A stretch of 64,000 nt of DNA from Cepaea nemoralis (taxonomy: Eukaryota > Mollusca > Gastropoda > Stylommatophora > Helicidae), in assembly GCA_014155875.1 (NCBI GenBank), contig JACEFZ010015032.1, positions 381,501-445,500 of the forward strand, given 5' to 3'. Made by a program: the position numbers and the translations under genes. Positions within the stretch are counted from its first letter, which is position 1, and every line of letters begins with the position of its first letter. Below, piece by piece: positions 20,901 to 33,894 of the stretch. The notes under the pieces are model-generated. The model was given only the letters and a program-made list of their open reading frames with translations, was not told the DNA's origin and did not search any database.

Positions 20901-23900
20901 CAAGATCACGTACATTCTGTGGTTGAAGACTTCTGTCACAGATGGAGAAACAAGATCACGTACATTCTGTGGCTTGAAGACTTCTGTCACAGATGGAGAA
21001 ACAAGATCACGTACATTCTGTGGCTTGAAGACTTCTGTCACAGATGGAGAAACAAGATCACATACATTCTGTGGTTGAAGACTTCTGTCACAGATGGAGA
21101 AACAAGATCACATACATTCTGTGCTTGAAGACTTCTGTCACAGATGGAGAAACAAGATCACATACATTCTGTGCTTGAAGACTTCTGTCACAGATGGAGA
21201 AACAAGATCACTGTACATTCTGTGGTTGAAGACTTCTGTCACAGATGGAGAAACAAGATCACGTACATTCTGTGGTTGAAGACTTCTGTCACAGATGGAG
21301 AAACAAGATCACGTACATTCTGTGGTTGAAGACTTCTGTCACAGATGGAGAAACAAGATCACGTACATTCTGTGGTTGAAGACTTCTGTCACAGATGGAG
21401 AAACAAGATCATGTACATTCTGTGGTTGAAGACTTCTGTCACAGATGGAGAAACAAGATCATGTACATTCTGTGCTTGAAGACTTCTGTCACAGATGGAG
21501 AAACAAGATCATGTACATTCTGTGGTTGAAGACTTCTGTCACAGATGGAGAAACAAGATCACGTACATTCTGTGCTTGAAGACTTCTGTCACAGATGGAG
21601 AAACAAGATCACGTACATTCTGTGGTTGAAGACTTCTGTCACAGATGGAGAAACAAGATCACGTACATTCTGTGGTTGAAGACTTCTGTCACAGATGGAG
21701 AAACAAGATCATGTACATTCTGTGGTTGAAGACTTCTGTCACAGATGGAGAAACAAGATCATGTACATTCTGTGGTTGAAGACTTCTGTCACAGATGGAG
21801 AAACAAGATCACGTACATTCTGTGGTTGAAGACTTCTGTCACAGATGGAGAAACAAGATCACATACATTCTGTGGTTGAAGACTTCTGTCACAGATGGAG
21901 AAACAAGATCACTGTACATTCTGTGGTTGAAGACTTCTGTCACAGATGGAGAAACAAGATCATGTACATTCTGTGCTTGATGACTTCTGTCACAGATGGA
22001 GAAACAAGATCACATACATTCTGTGCTTGATGACTTCTGTCACAGATGGAGAAACAAGATCACGTACATTCTGTGCTTGATGACTTCTGTCACAGATGGA
22101 GAAACAAGATCATGTACATTCTGTGCTTGATGACTTCTGTCACAGATGGAGAAACAAGATCATGTACATTCTGTGCTTGATGACTTCTGTCACAGATGGA
22201 GAAACAAGATCATGTACATTCTGTGCTTGATGACTTCTGTCACAGATGGAGAAACAAGATCATGTACATTCTGTGCTTGAAGACTTCTGTCACAGATGGA
22301 GAAACAAGATCACGTACATTCTGTGCTTGAAGACTTCTGTCACAGGTGGAGAAACAAGATCACAGTACATCTGTGCTTGATGACTTCTGTCACAGATGGA
22401 GAAACAAGATCATGTACATTCTGTGCTTGATGACTTCTGTCACAGATGGAGAAACAAGATCATGTACATTCTGTGGCTTGAATGACTTCTGTCACAGATG
22501 GAGAAACAAGATCACATACATTCTGTGCTTGATGACTTCTGTCACAGATGGAGAAACAAGATCACGTACATTCTGTGCTTGATGACTTCTGTCACAGATG
22601 GAGAAACAAGATCACATACACTCTGTGCTTGATGACTTCTGTCACAGATGGAGAAACAAGATCACATACATTCTGTGCTTGATGACTTCTGTCACAGATG
22701 GAGAAACAAGATCATGTACATTCTGTGCTTGAAGACTTCTGTCACAGATGGAGAAACAAGATCACGTACATTCTGTGCTTGAAGACTTCTGTCACAGGTG
22801 GAGAAACAAGATCACGTACATTCTGTGCTTGATGACTTCTGTCACAGATGGAGAAACAAGATCACGTACATTCTGTGCTTGATGACTTCTGTCACAGATG
22901 GAGAAACAAGATCACGTACATTCTGTGCTTGATGACTTCTGTCACAGATGGAGAAACAAGATCATGTACATTCTGTGCTTGATGACTTCTGTCACAGATG
23001 GAGAAAACAAGATCATGTACATTCTGTGCTTGAAGACTTCTGTCACAGATGGAGAAACAAGATCATGTACATTCTGTGCTTGATGACTTCTGTCACAGAT
23101 GGAGAAACAAGATCATGTACATTCTGTGCTTGATGACTTCTGTCACAGATGGAGAAACAAGATCATGTACATTCTGTGCTTGATGACTTCTGTCACAGAT
23201 GGAGAAACAAGATCATGTACATTCTGTGGTTGAAGACTTCTGTCACAGATGGAGAAACAAGATCATGTACATTCTGTGCTTGAAGACTTCTGTCACAGAT
23301 GGAGAAACAAGATCACGTACATTCTGTGGTTGAAGACTTCTGTCACAGATGGAGAAACAAGATCACATACATTCTGTGCTTGATGACTTCTGTCACAGAT
23401 GGAGAAACAAGATCACATACATTCTGTGCTTGATGACTTCTGTCACAGATGGAGAAACAAGATCACATACATTCTGTGCTTGATGACTTCTGTCACAGAT
23501 GGAGAAACAAGATCACATACATTCTGTGCTTGATGACTTCTGTCACAGATGGAGAAACAAGATCACATACATTCTGTGCTTGAATGACTTCTGTCACAGA
23601 TGGAGAAACAAGATCACATACATTCTGTGCTTGATGACTTCTGTCACAGATGGAGAAACAAGATCACATACATTCTGTGCTTGATGACTTCTGTCACAGA
23701 TGGAGAAACAAGATCACAGTACATTCTGTGCTTGATGACTTCTGTCACAGATGGAGAAACAAGATCACGTACATTCTGTGCTTGAAGACTTCTGTCACAG
23801 ATGGAGAAACAAGATCATGTACATTCTGTGCTTGAAGACTTCTGTCACAGATGGAGAAACAAGATCACGTACATTCTGTGCTTGAAGACTTCTGTCACAG

Positions 23901-26030
23901 ATGGAGAAACAAGATCATGTACATTCTGTGCTTGAAGACTTCTGTCACAGATGGAGAAACAAGATCACGTACATTCTGTGGTTGAAGACTTCTGTCACAG
24001 ATGGAGAAACAAGATCACAGTACATTCTGTGCTTGAATGACTTCTGTCACAGATGGAGAAACAAGATCACATACATTCTGTGCTTGAATGACTTCTGTCA
24101 CAGATGGAGAAACAAGATCACATACATTCTGTGCTTGATGACTTCTGTCACAGATGGAGAAACAAGATCACATACATTCTGTGGCTTGAATGACTTCTGT
24201 CACAGATGGAGAAACAAGATCACATACATTCTGTGCTTGATGACTTCTGTCACAGATGGAGAAACAAGATCACATACATTCTGTGCTTGATGACTTCTGT
24301 CACAGATGGAGAAACAAGATCACATACATTCTGTGCTTGATGACTTCTGTCACAGATGGAGAAACAAGATCACGATACATTCTGTGCTTGATGACTTCTG
24401 TCACAGATGGAGAAACAAGATCATGTACATTCTGTGCTTGATGACTTCTGTCACAGATGGAGAAACAAGATCACATACATTCTGTGCTTGATGACTTCTG
24501 TCACAGATGGAGAAACAAGATCATGTACATTCTGTGCTTGATGACTTCTGTCACAGATGGAGAAACAAGATCACATACATTCTGTGCTTGATGACTTCTG
24601 TCACAGATGGAGAAACAAGATCACATACATTCTGTGCTTGATGACTTCTGTCACAGATGGAGAAACAAGATCACATACATTCTGTGCTTGATGACTTCTG
24701 TCACAGATGGAGAAACAAGATCACATACATTCTGTGCTTGATGACTTCTGTCACAGATGGAGAAACAAGATCACATACATTCTGTGCTTGATGACTTCTG
24801 TCACAGATGGAGAAACAAGATCATGTACATTCTGTGCTTGATGACTTCTGTCACAGATGGAGAAACAAGATCACATACATTCTGTGCTTGATGACTTCTG
24901 TCACAGATGGAGAAACAAGATCATGTACATTCTGTGCTTGAATGACTTCTGTCACAGATGGAGAAACAAGATCACATACATTCTGTGCTTGAGACTTCTG
25001 TCACAGATGGAGAAACAAGATCATGTACACTCTGTGCTTGATGACTTCTGTCACAGATGGAGAAACAAGATCACATACATTCTGTGCTTGAAGACTTCTG
25101 TCACAGATGGAGAAACAAGATCACATACATTCTGTGCTTGATGACTTCTGTCACAGATGGAGAAACAAGATCACATACATTCTGTGCTTGATGACTTCTG
25201 TCACAGATGGAGAAACAAGATCACATACATTCTGTGCTTGAAGACTTCTGTCACAGATGGAGAAACAAGATCATGTACATTCTGTGCTTGATGACTTCTG
25301 TCACAGATGGAGAAACAAGATCACATACATTCTGTGCTTGATGACTTCTGTCACAGATGGAGAAACAAGATCACGTACATTCTGTGCTTGAAGACTTCTG
25401 TCACAGATGGAGAAACAAGATCACGTACATTCTGTGCTTGATGACTTCTGTCACAGATGGAGAAACAAGATCATGTACATTCTGTGCTTGAAGACTTCTG
25501 TCACAGATGGAGAAACAAGATCACATACATTCTGTGCTTGATGACTTCTGTCACAGATGGAGAAACAAGATCACGTACATTCTGTGCTTGATGACTTCTG
25601 TCACAGATGGAGAAACAAGATCACATACATTCTGTGCTTGATGACTTCTGTCACAGATGGAGAAACAAGATCACGTACATTCTGTGCTTGATGACTTCTG
25701 TCACAGATGGAGAAACAAGATCACGTACATTCTGTGCTTGATGACTTCTGTCACAGATGGAGAAACAAGATCACGTACATTCTGTGCTTGATGACTTCTG
25801 TCACAGATGGAGAAACAAGATCACGTACATTCTGTGCTTGATGACTTCTGTCACAGATGGAGAAACAAGATCACATACATTCTGTGCTTGATGACTTCTG
25901 TCACAGATGGAGAAACAAGATCACGTACATTCTGTGCTTGATGACTTCTGTCACAGATGGAGAAACAAGATCACGTACATTCTGTGCTTGAAGACTTCTG
26001 TCACAGATGGAGAAACAAGATCACATACTC
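17935..26030. repeat. 50-bp satellite array, about 160 units, inside the last intron of gene 1
   Basis: The unit is ACTTCTGTCACAGATGGAGA plus AACAAGATCACATACATTCT plus GTGCTTGATG. Main variable columns are CA[CT]/[AG]TAC, GTG[C/G]TTGA and GA[T/A]GAC. The first roughly 120 bases hold older forms (GGTGACTTCGGTCACAG, GTTGCTGACTTC), which also border the short copy of this array at 45990-46530. Ungapped from 18056 to about 19790; after that, units of 49 or 51 bp appear at the variable columns. Short open frames are 50-bp artefacts. Each unit has a CTTCTGTCACAG acceptor-like stretch. Confidence 0.96.
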
Positions 26031-26145
26031 TCTTTAGTTAATATGGATGTATCCTGACTAGTGTATTAGCAATATTGTGTCCAGTAGAAGTTATTAACGT
26101 TGCATTAGTTGTACTGATTAGATTTTGTTGTTTGTCCTGGTTTAG

Positions 26146-26729
26146 GCACAAGCCAGAACAGCCAGAGACTGGGACGATGTGCTGACCTTATCCAGAAGAG
26201 TTTGCAGAGACTTCTGTCAGCATCATCTTATTCCTACACAGCATCATCTTTGATCTCGTCTGTGTTATCTCCAGCTTTAAACCATCACTCAAAGGGAGCT
26301 CCAGGCTCTTCCGTTTCACCTTCATCATTTTCTTCATCATCAACAGCTTCAAGAGACACAGGATCAGTGTCATCAGTATCTTCCCTAAGTGATGACTCTA
26401 TGTCAGTTACTGCTTCCAGTAATTCATCTTCCAACAGCACAGAGTCAGACCTGACTGATGTCACGCTTCTATCAGAGTCACAGCTGGGCCAGATAGACTG
26501 CTCCGTGCAGGAAGTCTCCATGGCCCTGTCATTATTTATGGAGCACATACAGAAGACCTTGAGCACCCAGCTGGAGGCAGATATTCCCATGACTCCCCGA
26601 GTACAACAGATTCTGTCTGCATCTCCGGAGAAGTTAGTTATGACCCCAGCAATGAACACTGCACGTTTAAAGAGGATGAACATTAAAAGAACTGTTCTTT
26701 TAGCCAGGAGAGACGAGAACAGTTCTTGA
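26146..26729 (+). CDS. Gene 1, terminal exon g
   Basis: The acceptor GTCCTGGTTTAG is followed by two bases completing the split codon (Gly) from exon f, then 193 codons and TGA at 26727-26729. The first part is helical (RLGRCADLIQKSLQRLLSAS), followed by a roughly 90-residue Ser/Thr-rich, low-complexity linker with acidic residues. A final helical region follows (VSMALSLFMEHIQKTLSTQL), then a basic tail with MTPAMNTARLKRMNIKRT. SP and TP sites in the tail would suit proline-directed kinases, which is inference. The family is not recognised. A truncated second copy lies at 46642-46977. Confidence 0.85.
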
Positions 26730-28000
26730 CAACAGCATTGTTAGTCCAAAATTTGTTATAATGTTTAATCACTTAGCTATTATATTACTGTTATTGTTAA
26801 ATTATTAGATGATGATATATCCCTGATTATGCTTTCTTGACTTCACTATATAGCTAAAGAAGGCATACAAATAACTGAGTTCACATTTGCCATCATTTAC
26901 CTCATGGTATCTGTCAGTGGTAATTTATTACGTACGTTTGATTGACAGCCAAAATATGTGTGTGTAGGAAGTCTGGGCATTCAGTCACAGTATAATGGTG
27001 TTGTTGAGCCCTGTCGAGTCGAACTGCTTCTTGTGCCCCTAATTCTAACCCCTGGTTGGTGATGTTTCTTTTTCAGTCAATATTTTCTGTTAGGCATGAG
27101 GGTTGGAGTGACTCTAGACTGCTGTCAGGTTGTTGCCTTGGCTATGTCGTTTATGTGTTTGTTTAATGTATCTTTATGTCAGGTTTGTTGCTTTGTCTAT
27201 GTCATTTATATGTTTGTTTAATGTATCTTTGTGCCAGGTTTTTTTTTATATTATAAACCTTTTTTTGACGACGAGCATTTAAAAAACACACTCAATTTAG
27301 ACTTAGTGCCATTGTTCGTGGATGATGGGAAGTTAGTGCCATTGTTGGTGCATGCTGGGAAGATGTTTATAAGAGCTGATAAAACAAGTCCACTTATGAA
27401 AGGAGTTGCCAGTTCCCAAGCTTTGGATTGTTCATCTCACCTCTGATAGATAAAACTGCTGATTCTACATCTATTGCAGCTTAATCACACACTGTTGTTG
27501 CATTTGTTGTATGGGTATGGTGGTAAATTCTATCACAGAAAGTCTTGCTCTAAATACAGCTTCAAAACATGCCCTGGACCCACATTAAACTTCACCTAAT
27601 ATTTCTCTTGCTGACAGTATCTCTTGGATCTCTCTTGTTACTACGTTGATTTATTACATTGTGAATTAAAAGGCCAGATTTTCCCTGACCTTTATAAACA
27701 AATAGTAGTCATGGAGCTTTCTATAACCAGCTATTATGGTCATTAGACTAGAAATTTAATGAAATAAGAAAGGAATGTGGACTACAGAAAAAACCAAAAA
27801 GATATAGACACATTTGGTCTGTAAATGAAGAAAGAAGGAAAGTGACACCTTTTGCTTATATTTCTTTGTTCTTGAGAGTGAGAGAATAGAACATGGTGAC
27901 ATATCACTTCCCTGACATTTGATGATAAGTTGTGTTTGATGTGCTACTTAAAGGGAAGTTTGCAAATGTAAAGTTTCATCTCATGTGATATTTCATGGTT
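26730..28000. other. 3' flank of gene 1, no further gene seen
   Basis: This is AT-rich sequence after the stop codon, presumably 3' UTR and intergenic DNA. A 57-bp unit is repeated twice at about 27126-27240 (GTTGCCTTGGCTATGTC/GTTTATGTGTTTGTTTAATG). Open frames of up to 71 codons have no coding character. I cannot place the polyadenylation site. Confidence 0.5.
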
Positions 28001-28003
28001 TCA

Positions 28004-28240
28004 GGACAATCTGCTAATGTTAATTTCATGAGACATTTGACTGCTAGGACAGTCTGCTAATGTTAATTTAATGAAACATTTTACTGCAAGGCAGTCTGCT
28101 AATGTTAATTTAATGAAACATTTTACTTTCAGGGCAGTTTGCTAATGTTAAACTTCATGTGACACTTTACTACCAGAAGAGTATGTGAATATTAACATTT
28201 ATGTGATGTTTTACTTCCATGACAGTGTGAATATTAAAAG
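28004..28240. repeat. About 54-bp degenerate tandem repeat
   Basis: There are roughly five decaying copies of a unit with GACAGTCTGCTAATGTTAAT and TTAATGAAACATTTTACT. No coding content. Bases 28240-28740 show nothing else. Confidence 0.75.
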
Positions 28241-28744
28241 TTGATTTGAATTGTTACTGATAGATGTCACTTATCGATATATATATATTTAAAAGATCAA
28301 GTTTAGCATGCGAGACATGCAGAAATGACATAGTTATTTTGTGAACCTAGATTGGTTATTTTGTTAGAAATATTCACAGTATGAAACTTCAATATTAAAA
28401 TTGATGCCGGGATATTTGGTTTAGGATTGTACCACATCAAGGTGCATATAAGATAATGCATTTCTATTATCTACTTTGTTGTATTTAGCAGCTGTTTGAT
28501 GAGAATATGTGATACTTAATTAGATATTGATCAAGACTGTATAGAAGACACGGATGTGGTAAGGAAGATGTAGTAGTTAATAAGCACTTTGGAATGATAC
28601 CGATAGCTATAGCAGTACTGTGATCTACATGGATTGTAAACGTATGGTGGTGGACATATATCAGGTAGAGAATAGTGAAAGGGGTTGTTACATGGCAAAG
28701 GTTATCCAGTCTTGTGTGTCTCAGTATTGTGGAGAGATCTTTCT

Positions 28745-30560
28745 GACAGGTCATCACCCAGTATGGTGGCCGAGAGACCTCAATCTCACAGGTCATCACC
28801 CAGTATGGTGGTGGAGAGACCTCACTCTGACAGGTCATCACCCAGTATGGTGGTGGAGAGACCTCAGTCTGACAGGTCATCACCCAGTATGGTGGTGGAG
28901 AGACCTCACTCTGACAGGTCATCACCCAGTATGGTGGTGGAGAGACCTCACTCTGACAGGTCATCACCTAGTATGGTGGTGGAGAGACCTCAGTCTGACA
29001 GGTAACTACTCACTATGGTGGTGGAGAGACCTCATTCTGTCAGGTCATCACCCAGTATGGTGGTGGAGAGACCTCAGTCTGACAGGTCATCACCCAGTAT
29101 GGTGGTGGAGAGACCTCAGTCTGACAGGTCATCACCCAGTATGGTGGTGGAGAGACCTCAGTCTGACAGGTCATCACCCAGTATGGTGGTGGAGAGACCT
29201 CATTCTGTCAGGTCATCACCCAGTATGGTGGTGGAGAGACCTCACTCTGACAGGTCATCACCCAGTATGGTGGTGGAGAGACCTCAGTCTGACAGGTAAC
29301 TACTCACTATGGTGGTGGAGAGACCTCATTCTGACAGGTCATCACCCAGTATGGTAATGAAGAGACCCCAGTCTGACAGGTCATCGCCCAGTATGGTGGT
29401 GAAAGACCTCAGTCTGACAGGTAACTACTCACTATGGTGGTGGAGAGACCTCAGTCTGACAGGTCATCACCCAGTATGGTGGTGGAGAGACCTCAGTCTG
29501 ACAGGTCATCACCCAGTATGGTGGTGGAGAGACCTCAATCTGACAGGTAACTACTCACTATGGTGGTGGAGAGACCTCATTCTGTCAGGTCATCACCCAG
29601 TATGGTGGTGGAGAGACCTCAGTCTGACAGGTCATCACCCAGTATGGTGGTGGAGAGACCTCATTCTGACAGGTCATCACCCAGTATGGTGGTGGAGAGA
29701 CCTCAGTCTGACAGGTAACTACTCACTATGGTGGTGGAGAGACCTCATTCTGACAGGTCATCACCCAGTATGGTAATGAAGAGACCCCAGTCTGACAGGT
29801 CATCGCCCAGTATGGTGGTGAAAGACCTCAGTCTGACAGGTCATCATCCAGTATGGTGGTGGAGAGACCTCAGTCTGACAGGTCATCATCCAGTATGGTG
29901 GTGGAGAGACCTCAGTCTGACAGGTAACTACTCACTATGGTGGTGGAGAGACCTCATTCTGACAGGTCATCACCCAGTATGTTGGTGAAGAGACCTCACT
30001 CTGACAGGTCATCACCCAGTATGGTGGTGGAGAGACCTCTTTCTGACAGGTCATCACCCAGTATGGTGGTGCAGAGACCTCAGTCTGACAGGTAACTACT
30101 CACTATGGTGGTGGAGAGACCTCATTCTGACAGGTCATCACCCAGTATGGTAATGAAGAGACCTCATTCTGACAGGTCATCGCCCAGTATGGTGGTGAAG
30201 AGACCTCAGTCTGACAGGTCATCATCCAGTATGGTGGAGAGACCTCAGTCTGACAGGTAACTACTCACTATGGTGGTGGAGAGACCTCATTCTGACAGGT
30301 CATCACCCAGTATGGTAATGAAGAGACCCCAGTCTGACAGGTCATCGCCCAGTATGGTGGTGGAGAGACCTCATTCTGACAGGTCATCACCCAATATGGT
30401 GGTGAAGAGACCTCACTCTGACAGGTAACTACTCACTATGGTGGTGGAAAGACCTCATTCTGACAGGTCATCACCCAGTATGGTGGTGAAGAGACCTCAG
30501 TCTGACAGGTCATCACCCAGTATGGTGGTGGAGAGACCTCAGTCTGACAGATCACCACTC
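28745..30560. repeat. 42-bp minisatellite, about 43 units, with donor-like motifs
   Basis: The unit is CCTCAGTCTGACAGGTCATC plus ACCCAGTATGGTGGTGGAGA plus GA. At nearly regular intervals a variant reads CTGACAGGTAACTACTCACT, which places CAG before GTAACT, a strong 5' splice-site match. Variant order (AATGAAGAGACCCCAG, then CATCGCCC, then GTGAAAGACC) recurs as blocks, so higher-order copying has occurred. The period of 14 codons leaves two + frames open (245 and 155 codons) as DLSLTGHHPVWWWR or ERPQSDRSSPSMVV repeats. I treat these as non-coding. Confidence 0.94.
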
Positions 30561-30599
30561 TGTATAGTAATGAAAAACCCCAAGTTCTAAAGAATACCT

Positions 30600-33330
30600 T
30601 GACCTGACAGAATATTTCAGTGATGACTCCTAGCTGTTGTATTCACATCCTTGTGAATCACAATGTTGAATCTTGTACAACTTGACAATTGGGCACTGGT
30701 GCTGTCTTGATTCCCTCCCAACAGATCGACTACACACTCATTCCCAGCATCTGCCTCAGCTCTCCAAATGTGGTTGCCAAGATGTGGGTGCTGATTGTTT
30801 TCCATGGTTGTGGAGAGTTGCTGTGACTCTCCTGTAGTCTGCTATCATTCAATGTTTGCGCTCTGACAGGCTCCATCACACCAGAAACCATGGTGACTCC
30901 TCTGATGTCTTGCACAGAATTTCTTTGGGAGGTTGAGAGGTCTTGGTCAGTATGAATATGAACCTTGTTAAAAGTGCCTCTACATAAAAGATTGCTAGCA
31001 AGGGTGAGGTTAGACAGGTCAAATGTTATATTAGCCAGAGACAAGCATCATCTAGTGACATGTATATACACTATTCTCATGGAAAAGCTGCTGAAACATG
31101 TAAATATGCTGTAAATAAAATGTAAATGACATATCACTCATAATAACCTACCTCTTATCTTGAAGTCACTAGTGTCTGTTTTCTTACTATTTATAGTAGG
31201 TCTCATGTAAAAAAATAAATGTTTGGACCATCCTGCTTCAGCATTAAATCACCAATCAGTGCCATCTTTAGTCTGCAGGTTGACAATGGTCAAATTAGAA
31301 TCATTGTCTGTCATCTTTGGGCATTCTGTTAGCATGTTTCAGTACATCACTTGATGCCTTTATCTCTTTCTTCCCACCCTCCTCCTCCCCCTCACTCTTT
31401 CTTATCTTCTCCCACCCCTCTCTCTGCATCTGCTCTCCTTCCCTCTCTCTGTCTGCTCTTCTCCTCCCCTATTCTCCTTCTCTCTGTCTCTTTATCTCCA
31501 CCTGTCTCTGTCTGTCTTTTCTAATAGACTGGTAACAATTCAGGGCTGTACATCCATTTTTTTTCATATATGTTCACATACATAACTATAGGGAGCAAGA
31601 GTATCTGAACAGTTATGGTCGCTGCCTCTAGCTCAGGCTATGTCTGGTATGGACTGGGTTACAAAATAAGAAAAGGGTAGTATACTATACTCCTTGATCC
31701 TTTGGTGGTGGTGGGAGGGGGGGGGGGGAAGAAAACACCATATAGACTGCTGCCCAGGCTAAGTTTCACATTTAGAATGCTACTCACAAATAACGAACAA
31801 ACACGATTTTAAAAGGGTTAAGAATTGGGCACACGGGCCTGTCTAACATTCTTCCCTTCTGCTTTCATACATTATTTCATTCATACATCACTTATGGGAC
31901 TAATCTTAGACGACAGTGACAACAAAATAATATGTACATATAAACATGGAAAATGCAATTATCAATAATACATGGCTCACTAAAACTAATTTTCAACGTG
32001 GCAATTACAATTAGCTAAGGTAGATGATTCATACCACAGTTAGAAGTTTATTATTCTAGTTGTCCTTTGAGATATTATTTATATAATTAATATTATAAGA
32101 AAATATTTATATCATGTGTGGTTCTAGTATACACAGTTTTGGATCGTTGTCTTGTGTTACGGAGTTTGTGCACCTTGCTGAGATTCTACATGTATGATAT
32201 GGGAGGAGACTGGAGCACTTATGGAGATATCTATGTGCAGTCAATGAAAATGACCTTGACCAAAATCAAACATAACCATAAACTGGAGATTGACAGTTTA
32301 TAAACACTACAAAAATGAAACAGAAGTTTCATACAAGTAACTCTCCTCAGGTAATGAATAGTTGCAAATAGCCTATCAAATTCTGGCCTCCTGACTATTA
32401 AAAGTAAAACTCTTACAATAGTTAGTTTTGAGTGTGTTAAAAGATCTGATTTCATAATGTACATAATATTTATTTCTTGCTGTCTTCAACTGACTTCATG
32501 GAGTCCCTATTCAAAATACCATGAACATATTTTCTCAAGGGTGCTACATTTGGTGAAATGAATGTTTACTCTTTTGCTATATTAAATGAATGTTTTGTTT
32601 CCTACATTTGTAAAATGAATGTTTTCTATTTCCTACATTTGTAAAATGAATATTTTATGGTTTCTTACTATACTGGTAAAAATGTTTGGTTTCCTCTTCT
32701 ACCCTAGGGGGTAGAAAAGCATGTTATTTTTTTTACAGCATCACACATACCCATGCATGCACACACAATCCTGATTTGTCAGATTCCTGTCTGTGATATG
32801 CTTTACAGGGAGGCACACCTTAAATATTCACACCTGTACATCTTCTACTGGGGAGAGAAGGTAACAAGGTAATCCCACAGAAGACTCAGCAGTTCAGCTT
32901 TATAGACAATTACGGTTGAAGACAACTGGACATCTCATGCCCTAGTGTCATGACCTAGTGTAAGACGGATCCTGGGCATACAGGTGTCTGCTGGATTACG
33001 ATTGATTCCTGACAAATTTAATGACAAATTATTGTTTGTGGTCCAGAAGTGGTCAGCTACAGTAAACCTTGCATTCAATGTACGGTGAAAATAGATATGT
33101 GTGGCGAAAGAGTGAGGGAGAGTCAGCAAGCAAACAGTTACATTCCTTAAACTCACAGCTGGTGAACAGAAACCACATTGTGGAGATGAAAAGGATAAAG
33201 CAATAATAATAAAATAAAAATACTAAAATAAAGTTAAGCAAATATGTAAAAATAAGCTCAGCTACAACACATTGAATCTGATGTTTCGATATTAGTGGTC
33301 TTCTTCAGGAACAGCACAATTTATTATTAT
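30600..33330. other. Gene-free AT-rich interval
   Basis: No coding region, RNA gene or complete mobile element is recognised here. The features seen are a C/T-rich tract at about 31365-31520, a G run near 31717, and a short degenerate tandem repeat with TTTCCTACATTTGTAAAATG at about 32555-32700. Open frames up to 104 codons lack splice or domain support. Confidence 0.5.
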
Positions 33331-33560
33331 TTTTTTTTTTTTTGCATATCCTTTTTACAGGACATTGCAGTCAACACCAGCATTTCTGCCGCTGTAATCT
33401 CTTGGCAAGTTTACGTTCACTAGTTTACCATTGCTTTCCTGAATGACCAGCACCGATACCAACGCAATGTGGTCTGCTGCTAAATCATGTGCAGCTGTGT
33501 TTCGAACGTGGGTATACAAGATTACAAACTGTGTCCGTAAACCCTTCGCCACGGAGTTCG
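33331..33560 (-). mobile_element. SINE copy of the GCATATCC family, poly(A) at left
   Basis: On the - strand the repeat starts near GCCGAACTCCGTGGCGAAGG and passes a B-box-like CCACGTTCGAAACACAGCTG. It ends AGGATATGC followed by 13 A residues (T run at 33331-33343). Seven copies or pieces of this family occur in the window (33331, 38284, 54141, 56690, 57306, 57750, 62109), all with the same orientation. The head is probably tRNA-related, though the A box is weak. Confidence 0.72.
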
Positions 33561-33894
33561 GCACAATTGAATTAGTAAATGAGAAAAATAAACGCAGAAA
33601 AGTGGAACACTTATGGGCATCATTTAATGAACAAATGGGAAATGGTTAGGAGAAGAGAGAAATTTAGTGTCCGTTAGTGAGAAAAAGTTCGTCACAATAA
33701 ATGTAATTTTTTGGGGGGGGGGCATTTTGATTTTGTTTTTGATGTACACAAAAAAGTGCTGGTATAATATACGCTGCTGTCAGTAAAGTAAAAGAGCCCT
33801 GTCCACACCATGAAGTATATTGGGAATAACCCCGTATATTTAGACTAGTCATAGCTTGATGGGTGATGTGGTCACTGTTATGTCGGCTGTCTTT

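Noticed and set aside
17935..26030. CRISPR-like or short-peptide gene array
   Set aside because: Units are contiguous with no unique spacers, and the 50-bp period rotates the frame with a stop every few units. It is a satellite in a eukaryotic intron.
28620..29776. 245- and 155-codon HHPVWWWR-type frames
   Set aside because: They are 14-residue repeats from a 42-bp array, with a second + frame equally open.
30730..31044. 104-codon - strand frame starting MSLANITFDLSNLTLASN
   Set aside because: No domain, no splice context and no repeat or homologous copy; it is the length expected by chance in AT-rich DNA of this size.
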